Shown here piece after piece: positions 43,701 through 53,167 of a stretch of DNA of 64,000 bases (position 1 is the first letter of the stretch; every line of letters starts with the position of its first letter). The DNA comes from Myotis daubentonii (taxonomy: Eukaryota; Chordata; Mammalia; Chiroptera; Vespertilionidae). Position numbers and translations under genes: made by a program. The stretch is taken from positions 17,582,145 through 17,646,144 of the forward strand of contig NC_081851.1 in NCBI RefSeq assembly GCF_963259705.1, in the 5' to 3' direction. The notes below the pieces were generated by a model, which was not told the origin of the DNA, made no database searches, and worked only from the letters and a program-made list of their open reading frames with translations.

Positions 43701-46700
43701 AAGACTTTCATAGTTCCACACACCATATCTGCCAAGAAACTGCTTCAGGTTGGCAGAAGGTAGAAACCCTGTATTGGGTAAATATTTAGCAACACTGACG
43801 AATTTTTAACACTAATATCTCATTTGCAGTGGAATACACTTTATGGTCTGAAATCTCTTTCTCCATTATGCTTCAGAGGTGATGATAAAAATCGAAACAT
43901 ATCACCTGTCCTCCTTGAATCCCGCATCTGTGCCACGAGGTTTCCCACAGGCCAGCCTCCTAGTTACAGGGAGGGGAACTGCTGTGAGGAAGCCTGCTCC
44001 TGCCACCGTTCCCGCAGGGCTCCAGGCTCGCAGATGAAGGGCTGCTGGCACAACCGCGACACACTGCTCAAATCATCTTTTATTATTCCTGTCTGCACAA
44101 CAAATAGCTTTGTCCGGGCTCATGGTGGACTTCAGCCAACATCTAAGAGGGCTCAGCTCTGATAGCAGCTCTGCCAAAGGCAGAAGGTAGACCACTGTGT
44201 CACGGCCGTGGCGCAGGGCACTGGGTGAGCTTGCGGAGGGGCATGGAAAACAGGAGCCACGGACTCTGCTGGAGGGGCTGACAGTGCTGCTGGGGGGAGG
44301 AGTCCACAGAGACACGTGCAGAAGCAATACAGTCCCTCAGCATGTGTGGCAAACTCCAAAGACAGTAACGGGCAGTGATGCTCTGAGCTGAGGGAGGGGT
44401 GTGCTCACTGTGAGATAGCGTGCTCAGGGCTCCATGGGAGTGTGTGTGTGTGTGTGGGGGGGGGGGGGGGTGGGGCTGCCTGGAGGAGGCAGAAAGAGTG
44501 CAAGCCAGTAAGCAAAGTGAGACTTGGATAATTCCAGGAACAGGCTGGCACGGCATTTGAAGGGACGAATGGAAGTCAGCTGGAGTGGAGAGCTGAGGAG
44601 GGTGAGGAGCGGGGTCTACAGGGCAAGGGCTTTGAGTGCCAGACTGCACCACGGAGGGTGTGGGGCGGCAGCTGGAGGTCAGCGAGGGCTTGGACGTGGA
44701 GGGTCACCTGTGCCAGGTGCTGCTTTAGGCAGAGTAACTTGGCAGTGGTGTGCCAGACAGTTTGGAGAGGGGACAGTGGAGGGAAAGGCAGCCTTCTGGG
44801 AAGAAAAGCTTTGTAAAAAGTTGAGAATATAATTACAACAGGCTAGGAATGCGGAGGTGGAGGGCTCCAGAAAAATCAGATGTTTCAGCATCAGAGTGAG
44901 GAACTGCTTTTAGAGAACAGAGTGTGGGGCCAACATCCGACCTCAGAATAGGTTTCTTCGAGGGCAGCTTTGAGAGCACCATGGCCTAGGCTCAGACAGG
45001 TGACTATGAGGGCACAACCAGGCCTCCCCCCAACTTGTGGACCCCAGCCCTGCCCAGGCAAGGCCAGGGTGGGGCGAGCTCCCCTTCGACCTCTAGGGTT
45101 CATCTTTTCTTTACTGCAGACAGGAGTGGGCCTGGTCGTCTGCACTTGAGTTAAACAGGCAGACCAACCCGCCTGATTTCTTCAACGGCACTGAGGGGCT
45201 TAGCTCTGCCTTTGCCCGGCTTCTGGCCGCACATAAGACGTAGAAACCGCAGGCCTCCCCCCTCAGCAGGCTCACGTGTGGCATCTGGAGCCCGACGGAC
45301 GCAGGCCGGTGAGCGAGCAGCCCCACGTGGCATGCCACTTAGGGCAGCGTCATGTATTGTAGATCAAAGCAGCTACAGGTTCGGGGACATTAGAATCAAT
45401 GATCAAGTATTTTAAAGGCATAAAAGAGCCTGAAAAGGAGCAGCGCAGCCCTGCCTGCAGAGCGCCCGCTCTCCCCTGACGAAGAAGGACTTTCACACAG
45501 AGAAAGTGCTGGGCTCCGAGGAAGGGGAAAGACATCTGAATTGAGGTAGGAAGAGTAACTGGTACCATGGAGTGGCCAGCGCCATCACCGAGTCACCTGA
45601 ACTGGAAGTTTCCCATCTAAAACCACAGTGCAGGTGTGAGACTGGCTGCTTCAGCCCCTGGGGCTGCCGCTGTTCAGAGCAAGAACGTCTAAGATATTTC
45701 AAAGGCACCGTGGGCTGAACGCTCACGTCCTCCGCATGTCCTCCTGTAATCCTCAGAGCAAGTGTGAGGGAAGCACTCCTGCCCCGTTTTAACGATGAGG
45801 AAACTGAGGGTCTGAGAGCTTCAAGTTGTCCAGGGCCACCCAGCCAGGGGGCGGAGGGGTGGTGCCTCCGAGCCGCCATCTCTGTGCCACCCCCCGTGGG
45901 AATGGGCCTGTGCGGGTCTCCCCCAGGGAGGCTGGCTGCTGAAACGGCGTCCCCTGCCCTGGGCAGATGCCTCCTGCCACAGACCAAGCCCTGGGCGCAG
46001 CGGCAGAGCAGTGGGGAAGGGAGGCCTCCAAGTTCCACAGTGAACGTTCCGGAGGCGACACAGCCCTATTTTGTCACTTATTCTTGGAGACATGGAGAAT
46101 GTGACTTTCAGGGAAAACCTACTTTCTACTAGTGCGACTAAGCAGAGCTAGTGCTTAGAGAACTAGTGACTTTAGACGCAGACTATTGGCACGAAGGGGT
46201 GTCCTGAGCATCCAGTCACACTCAGCCCAGAGCAAGGGGCCTACGATTTTCCGAATAAACACTCTGGCTTCTGAGTAAGTGGTAGCTGCGGTGCGTCTGT
46301 TTTTAAACTGCCATTCACGGAGAGCCTCCTGCCGTGGGGCCCCGGGCTCACCCTGTGCAGGCCCTGGTTCACCTGCTTCCTTCCCCGGATGTCCTGCCCA
46401 AGGGCCCCAGGAGTCCCCAGTTCTCTCTCACGTAAGAAGCCGACACCTGGTCTTCTCTCGGCAGGTCTTACACCGGCTGACACCAGACAGTGGCCGGTGT
46501 GCCCCACGGCTGGCGGTTCAGGGCAGTGGTCCCCAGGTCACAGGCATCTGCAGACTGACCCTGCCGGGTGGGCCCAGGGAGGGGACTCCCAGCTGCTCCC
46601 CACAGAGGGAAGACACTGCCCTGGATGTGGCCTTGGCTCCGCCATGGTTGGGTTAGACATCCCCACAGCCTTGCCGTGTAAACTTCTCTACCGGATTTAA

Positions 46701-47788
46701 GTACAAGGTTCCTCATTTCTAACCACTAAATTAGCTCAGGCAGGATTGCTAGCGCAACACCTCCGGCCTTTCTGCAGCCACGAAAATGCCCGGGAGCTGG
46801 TCTCTGCCTGGCCACCTCCCTGCAGCCCTGCCTTCAGGCAGCGGACCAGGAGGCCACTTCCACCCCCTCGGCTGCACAGATGGGCTGCCCTGCAGTCAGA
46901 GGCCCAAGGGCCTGGCCTGGAGCACAGGGGCAGCTCGTACAGCATTACCCAGGCGGGTGCGGGTTCCTGCCAGTTCAAATGGGCAGCCCGCACTCCCATA
47001 TGGCCTGGCCCTGCAGGTCTGAGCGTGTATTAAAGACAGGTTTCAGTTGGCTTGTTCCAGGTCTGAGAACCAAAGTGATCCCTGCACCTGCCTCACGGGG
47101 TCAGGCTGCGGAGGGCGCTCCCTCTGCTTGTCGCACATCTCCCCTTCCCCGTGGGCTGATCTCTCCCCTCCTCCCCCTCAGCTCTCACCTCCTACAGGCC
47201 CGTGGTTATTCCCCGCACCTTGCACGGTACCCAGCATTGAGTAAAGTCAACAAATATTGTTCAATGAATAGGGAACGTACCATTGATCCCAGTGAGGGAT
47301 GGAGCAGTGGTGTCTCGGCCAGGCAGTGACGGGATGGGAGAGAAGGAAACAGTGGGGATGAACAGCAGACGTAGAAAGCAAGGGAAGTGCTCAGGACACA
47401 TTCTCCACCTGCTTCCCCAGCTCTCAGCAACACCGGCTGGGACGCCATCTTCCCTGCTATGTGAATGTCAGTGTGATCCTCATGGACGCCCACCTGTCTA
47501 CGGGTCTGGGTCTATGTGTCTGTCTGTGTATATGTGTCCATCTATCAAGTGTCTGCGAGGTTCTCTGAGTGTGCCACCTCTCCCGCCCCCCCCCCACACA
47601 CGCACACACAAATACAGAAAGAAAGAGCTTAGAAAAACCATGTCCACCTAAGCAGTTCCTCCTCAAACTTTCCAGTATAAGCGTACCTTTCTGAAATCAG
47701 AATTTTGTGGACTTGTAGTTTTTAGGATTTAACGATAAGGAAATGACTAAAACATATTAAATTCAGCATCACCTCTAAATTGAACACA
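40701..47788. other. GC-richer AFF3 intron, mostly unique
   Basis: Seven kilobases with few recognisable elements. An L2-like tract near 42370-42660, a MIR/L2-like tract near 45720-45870 ('gatgaggaaactgagggtct') and an L2 ending near 47190-47265 ('gtcaacaaatattgttcaat') are weak. Many overlapping short open frames occur because stops are rare in GC-rich DNA. None has matched splice sites or a recognisable peptide. Confidence 0.45.
44440..44475 (+). repeat. (TG)n followed by a 15-G run
   Basis: Eight TG units (44440-44455) lead into 15 consecutive G (44456-44470), then TGGGG. It could form Z-DNA and G-quadruplex structures. Confidence 0.95.
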
Positions 47789-48097
47789 TCCTATATAATA
47801 AAAGCATAATATGCAAATCAACTGAAAGGCCGAACAGTGGAACAACCATCCAGACAACCATCCGGGACCACGCTATAACACCCACTGGTGCCAGGCCAGC
47901 CAAGGCAGGTGCAATGCGATTGGTTGGGGGCCAGGCCATTGCCCCATGATTGCCCTCGCAGAGGCGGGCTGTGGCAGGTGGGCAGGGCCTCCCTCTGTGA
48001 GGGAAGCCCAGATCCCAGGTCCCAGAGGGAAGCCGGTGCCATTAGCCAGAGGAAGGAAGGCCTACTCTTGAATGAATTTCATGCATTGAGCCTCTAG
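47789..48097 (+). mobile_element. Helitron (HeliBat-type), non-autonomous
   Basis: TCCTATATAATAAAAGCATA start after A (47788). 3' end with imperfect hairpin tgaatgaatttcatgcattga, then GCCTCTAG (48097) and a flanking T. The interior shares ggaaggcctactc and ccagagg blocks (in opposite orientation) with the Helitron at 24988-25201. A hAT element starts 2 bp beyond its end. Confidence 0.92.
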
Positions 48098-48099
48098 TA

Positions 48100-48311
48100 C
48101 AGTGGTCGGCAAACTCATTAGTCAACCGAGCCAAATATCAACAGTACAATGATTGAAATTTCTTTTGAGAGCCAAATTTTTAAAACTTAAACTATGTAGG
48201 TAGGTACATTGTTATTAACTTAATTAGGGTACTCCTAAGGCTTAGGAAGAGCCACACTCAAGGGGCCAAAGAGCCACATGTGGCTCGCGAGCCACAGTTT
48301 GCCAACCACGG
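48100..48311 (+). mobile_element. Non-autonomous hAT transposon, 212 bp
   Basis: Ends CAGTGGTCGGCAAAC and GTTTGCCAACCACGG (13 of 15 inverted matches) and an exact 8-bp TSD ctctagta at 48092-48099 and 48312-48319. Internal 'gagccacatgtggctcgcga' and 'gccacactcaaggggccaaa' are characteristic of a young vesper-bat hAT family distinct from SPIN. No coding capacity. Confidence 0.92.
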
Positions 48312-48319
48312 CTCTAGTA

Positions 48320-48829
48320 TTTAATAATCAGGAAAAATGACATTTAAAAAAGCATAGCCCCGCCTTAGGGATGATCTTGGATTTAAAAACTTCTCGTTGG
48401 TTCATATTCATGAAACAGGAGGATGAGTTAGAGACCCTACGGTGGCTAACTTCAGGTGTCCAGCAATGCTGCTAAGAACCTTAAGTCGCTTTCAGTTCTA
48501 ATTGCTGTAGAAAAACCAGCTCATGCATGACTTCAGGACTTAAAATGTAGACAATAGGCACTTAGAAACAGCACATTTTCTATGTAAAGCTCTTTCTGTT
48601 ATTTTCTGTCTGAACTGTCTACCTACACAATTAAAAGAAAGAAAACAGTAGGAAAGGAAGACACTTGGGACTTGCGCGTATGTGTCTGTGTTTAGGAGAG
48701 GCCCATTCCGGAGAACTTGGTCTCTTCCCAATAAAGCGCATTCTACAGTTGTATTTATTTTGGCACCTCAGAGCCCCAAATTCCTATTGTGTTTTTAGTA
48801 GGAACTATAAAATAACTTTAAAACTTTGA
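48320..48829. other. Unique intron sequence
   Basis: No repeat or exon recognised. Confidence 0.4.
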
Positions 48830-50600
48830 GACAAAATTTTACATAATATAAAATTAACAAATTTAACCATTTTAAAATACACAAGATAGTGGGTTTTAGT
48901 TATTTACAACGTTGGGCAACCATCATCCATATCTAATCTGGACCATGGCCATCGTCCCCCCAAAAAACCTTGTACCTTTCGGTTCTACTCTCCCCCGATC
49001 CCTTCGCAACCACTATGTACCATCTGTTTCAGTGGATTTGCCTATTCTGGACATTTCATGTAAATGGAAGCATACAATATATGGCCTGTGTGTCTGGCTT
49101 CTTTTGCTTAGCAAAATGCTTTCAAGGTTCATCCTTGTGGTAGCATACGTAAGTACTTCATTACTATTTATGGCCAAATAATACTTCATGGTATCACAAT
49201 TTGTTTATTAATATATCGGTTGATAAGCATTTGTGCTGTTTCAACTTTTTGGTCATTATGGATAATGCCACTACGAACAGTCACCTACAAGTTTTTACAT
49301 GGAGATGTTTTTAGTATCCTTAGGTATATACCTCAAAATGGAACTGCTGGGTCATATGGTTTAACTTTTTGAGAAACTGCCAACTGTTTTCCACAGCTCC
49401 TGCAACTTTACATTCCTTGGCAATGTATGTGGGTTCCAATTTCCACACATCATTGCCAATACTTTTTAATTTTAGCCATCCTAGTGGTGTGGGTGTTGAT
49501 CTCTATCTTCCCAATGACTAATGAATGACAAGCATCTTTTCATGTGCTTCTTGGGCATTTGTATATATTTGTATACTTGGACAAATATCTATTCAAATCC
49601 TTTGTCCATGTTTTAGTTGAGTTGTAAGAGTTCTTTATATATATATTCTGGGTAAGAGATCCTTATCAGATGTGTGATTTAGAAATATTTTCTTCCAGTC
49701 TCTGATTATCTTTACACTTCTTTTAAAAAATATATTTTTATTGATTTTAGAGAGGAAAGGAGAGGGAGAGCGAGATAGAAGCATCAATGATGAGATAGAA
49801 TCATTGATCAGCTGCCCCCTACTGGGAATTGAGCCTGCAACCCAGGCATGTGCCCTTGACCAGAATTGAATCAGCGACCCTTCAGTCTGCAGGCAATGCT
49901 CTATCCACTGAGCAAAACCAGCTAGGACTATTTTCACTTTCTTAATAGTGTCCTTTGAAGTACAAAAGTTTTAAATTTTGATGAGGTCTAACTTAGCTAT
50001 TTTTTCTTTGGTTGTTTGAACTTTTCATGTCATCTTTAAGAACCAACTGACTACTCTAAGATTACAAAGATTTATACCTATGTTTTCTTCTAAGATTTTT
50101 ATAGTTTTTGCCTCTAAAATTTAGATCTTTAATCCATTTTGAGTTAATTTTTGTATATGATATGAGGTAAGGGTCTGACTTCATTCTTTCACCTGTGGCT
50201 ACCCAGTTGTCCCAGCACATTTGTTGAAAAGATTATTCTTTCCCCATTGAGTGGACTTGGCATCCTTGTTCAAGATCAGCTGGCCATAAAATCATGGGCT
50301 TACTTTGGGACTCTAAATTCTAGTCCATTGATCTATATGTTATTATTATGCCAGTACCACAGTCTTGGTTATGGTTGCTTTGTCATACACTTGAAATCAG
50401 GAAATGTGAGTCCTTCAACGTTGCTCTTCTTTTGAAGACATTTTTGTGGTGTGTGTTTTTGCTTTGGAGGTCTTTTACATTCCTATATGAATTTTAAGAT
50501 CAGCCAGTCCATTTCTGCAAAACAGGCAACTGGAATTTTGATAAGGATTGTACTGAATCTGTAGATCAACTTCGGGAGTATTGCCAAGAGTTTATTAAGG
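48830..50600 (-). repeat. Long L1 fragment, antisense, split by a VES
   Basis: Antisense L1 from its 3' UTR through ORF2: 'taatctggaccatggccatc', 'gtggatttgcctattctgga', 'aggttcatccttgtggtagc', 'aactgccaactgttttccac', 'gtgatttagaaatattttct', 'gacttcattctttcacctgt', 'ttgttcaagatcagctggcc', 'aactggaattttgataagga'. The VES at 49727-49926 interrupts it. No intact frame. Confidence 0.88.
49727..49926 (-). mobile_element. VES SINE, minus strand, in L1
   Basis: The + strand starts 'tatatttttattgattttag' with 'agagaggaaaggagaggg' and ends with the reverse complement of the tRNA-like head ('ctctatccactgagcaaaac' then 'cagctagg'). The B-box region is near 49825-49850. TSD not clear, since the flanks are T-rich. 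Confidence 0.88.
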
Positions 50601-50639
50601 AAACTCACATGTGAGGCGTGTCCTGAGTGCCAACATAAC

Positions 50640-51055
50640 ATGGATAGCCTCCATCCTGACAGTTACATATTTATTTCTTGTCTCCTGCCACTAATATGTA
50701 AACTTCATGAGAACAGAGAACTTTCTCTGTTTAGTTTACTGCTCTATCGCAGAGCAGGGGCCAGTAAACAATGGCCTCCAGACCAAAGTGGCCTGTCACT
50801 TACTCTTGTAAACACAGTTTTACTGGACATGACTATCCCCATTCATTCACTATGGTTGTCTATGGCTGCTTTTGTGCCTACAAAGGCATGACTGCAGAGC
50901 TGCAAGATACTGCACGACCCACAAAGCCTAAAATATTTACCACTTGGCTCTTTATGAAAAACATCTGCTGATTCCTGTTTTGAGGCCTGGCATTCCGTGC
51001 TGGCATATGATAGAGGTGCTGAACACACCTGTTCAATGAATGAGTGAGTAAAAGG
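50640..51055 (+). repeat. L2 LINE 3' end, split by a hAT-like element
   Basis: The left part 'gtaaacttcatgagaacaga ... tagtttactgctctatcgca' and the right part 'gaggcctggcattccgtgct ... acctgttcaatgaatgagtg' together make one L2 3' end in sense. The element at 50755-50977 lies between them. Confidence 0.65.
50755..50977 (+). mobile_element. Ancient non-autonomous hAT-like element
   Basis: Begins caggggccagtaaacaatgg and ends 'aaaaacatctgctgattcctg' (inverted with cag-ggc ends). The interior 'cattcactatggttgtctat', 'ggctgcttttgtgcctac' and 'aaagcctaaaatatttacc' matches the family whose split copy is at 24131/25206. TSD no longer recognisable. Confidence 0.65.
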
Positions 51056-51242
51056 GAAGAAGAAAGAAACAAAGAAGTAGGGTTAAGAAATATCATCTCA
51101 AAAGGGCATCTGCATTTGTTACTAGGTTAATCATAACCATAGCAAAACATAAATAGGGATTTCAATATAATAAAGTCCAAATGTATATAAAACATTTTAT
51201 AATGCTGTTTTCTGTAAATTGGGAACACAATGTGTTTTCTTT

Positions 51243-51506
51243 TTATTTTTGGTGGTTCTCACCCGGGGATATTTTTCCATTGATTTTGCAGAGAGAGTGG
51301 ATGGAAGGGGGGGGGAGGAAGAGAAAGAGAGAGAGAAACATCAATGTGAGAGAGAAACGTTGATTGGTTGCCTCCCTTGCACCCCGACCAGACTTGGGGA
51401 TCGATCGAGCCCACAACTAAGGTGTGTGCCCCTGACAAGAACTCATCCTGAGAACCTTTGGTGCAAGGGCCCATCTCTAACCACTGAGCACCGCTGGCCA
51501 GGGCTG
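51243..51506 (-). mobile_element. VES SINE, minus strand
   Basis: Flanked by a 15-bp perfect TSD caatgtgttttcttt (51228-51242 and 51507-51521). Reverse complement starts gccctggccagcggtgctca, has a B-box-like region near 51395-51412 and the ctctctctc region, and ends at 'ttattgattttgcag'-like sequence. A G-run of nine (51308-51316) lies in the pyrimidine tract of the SINE strand. Confidence 0.92.
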
Positions 51507-51521
51507 CAATGTGTTTTCTTT

Positions 51522-52345
51522 GACGTGACGTGAAAGTAATGCTGAGAGGAATACTGCTAGCGTATGTGGCATTTAAGCTCACATTGAACTTTATTATCTG
51601 GGGGATTTCAGTCCATATAAACAAACGTGCACACACCAAAAACTATTGCTTCCGAAGACTAAAAAGAAAGTTTTTTTCCCCCTTTTGCTTCTTTAAATTA
51701 TTCTGGCCAACGTTTGCGTTTCCATTTCCACGTGGGCAGGAAGACAGCCTTTTGAATTTAGAACCCTCACATTGTAATAATTGTAAACAGTGCACTTAAA
51801 AGGCTTAATGTAGACATTACCAAAAGCTTTGTAACTCAAACATCTGTGAATGCAAGGGAACATTATAAAATACAGAAACAGGATTCCAGGTTTATGATGT
51901 GATTTCTTTTAAAGGCACTAATTCTGCGAGCATGAGAGAGACAAAGGAAGGAACAGAAACCAACAAAGAAAAGGCCAGCACTAGGATTTTGTAATATGGT
52001 ACAATGTCCCCACTGAATGCTCAGAGCACAGAATGCCTGACCTGTGACCTTTGTTGTCGCTGCAGGACGAGGGGCCTACAGGGTCCTAAGGTGTTCCAGG
52101 GTAACTCTCCTGAGACTTGTAAAATCTTGACCTGCACCACTGGTTCTTAAGAGATCTGGCTTGAGAAGCACTTGTTCAATTCCTTCTGACCTTTGGTTTT
52201 AATGTAACATGTAGTCTCAGGCCTCACCTGATACTTGGTCATTCAAACTGTTAGTTCAGTCTGTGGACACATAGTCCTAGCCGCGCACATGCGCACACGC
52301 ACCCTACTCGTGGTGAATTCTGAGATAAGACTTCTGAAGGTAAAA
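51522..52345. other. Unique intron sequence
   Basis: No recognisable element or exon. Confidence 0.4.
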
Positions 52346-52347
52346 TG

Positions 52348-52805
52348 TGTGGCGAGCCAGCACGGCCATGGCATGCTTAGCCCCACATTGGGTACCTACG
52401 CGCCAGCATAGCCAAGGGTGATCCTGAGAGGGGGCGGTGAAGGATTGAGAAAAGACAGACAAGAGAAGAAAGCTGGGTCTGGTGGAATGCTGTCCTCTCT
52501 GATGGACAAGCCGTGTCTTTATTTTATAGCCAGATTCCACGAGGCAAAGTAAGGGCGTGGTCAAGATGTTTAACAACATTCTCATGGGTTTCGATCCTAC
52601 TCAATTACATGCACCTGAACTCTATCAAGCCCACATCACTCCGGCACGTGGGGCCACGTGTTTGGACCATAGGTTCAAGCTTACAACTATAGCTGTTGGC
52701 TATAATTGTGCTGGGAGTTGGGGCTTGCACGTGGCCCTGAGAGGACTGTGCCCTCTCATTAGTCCAAGGCTTGAACCTGTCCAAACACTGTAGCCGCTCT
52801 CCACA
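52348..52805 (-). mobile_element. Solo LTR of an endogenous retrovirus, minus strand
   Basis: Bounded by TGTGG...CCACA inverted ends over 458 bp, with a candidate 6-bp TSD aaaatg (52342-52347) / gaaatg (52806-52811), 5 of 6. On the minus strand ggctataaaataaagacac (52516-52532 region) supplies a TATA box overlapping an AATAAA-type signal, which fixes the orientation. The 6-bp TSD and length would suit a class II (beta-like) element, but the family is not identified. No internal viral genes are present. It has the same orientation as AFF3. Confidence 0.72.
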
Positions 52806-52937
52806 GAAATGAGTGTTCCAAAGCCCCCCAACAAGACTGAAAATATTTTAGACTAATGACAATTTGATGTCCAGCACCAAAAAAGACACAAATGATTTTT
52901 TAGTCTGTGAATGCGTAGAGGATCTGTTTGCTTAAGC

Positions 52938-53159
52938 CAGTGGTTCTCAACCTTGGCTGCACATTAGAATCACCTGGGAATCTTTTTAAAATCCTGATTT
53001 CCGAGCCTCATCCTCTGGAAATTCTGTTTCTTTGTTATGGGGTGGGGCCACAACATGAGTAACAAAGAAACAGGATTTCCGGAGGATGAGGCCTGGAAAT
53101 CAGGATTTTAAAAAGATTCCCAGGTGATTCTAATGTGCAGCCAAGGGTGAGAACCACTG
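52938..53159. mobile_element. MER5A-type hAT element, near-perfect palindrome
   Basis: 222 bp with two 100-bp inverted arms (52938-53037 and 53060-53159) that match at 95 of 100 positions, and a 22-bp loop starting tggggtgggg. TSD gcttaagc (52930-52937) / gcttaagt (53160-53167), 7 of 8. The ends (cagtggttctcaaccttggc, then tgcacattagaatcacctgg) are those of MER5A, an old mammalian Charlie-group MITE. Confidence 0.85.
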
Positions 53160-53167
53160 GCTTAAGT

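Noticed and set aside
41407..46132. Many open frames of 100-181 codons on both strands in the GC-rich segment
   Set aside because: They overlap in all frames, have no recognisable domain, no consistent codon pattern and no splice-site pairing. GC-rich DNA has few stop codons.
45000..47300. GC-rich stretch as a CpG-island promoter
   Set aside because: CpG dinucleotides are not notably dense compared with GC content, and there is no first-exon or promoter signature I can support.
52921..53167. Flanking cttaag extending the MER5A palindrome outward
   Set aside because: The target itself is the palindrome gcttaag(c/t), duplicated on insertion; the apparent extension follows from that.
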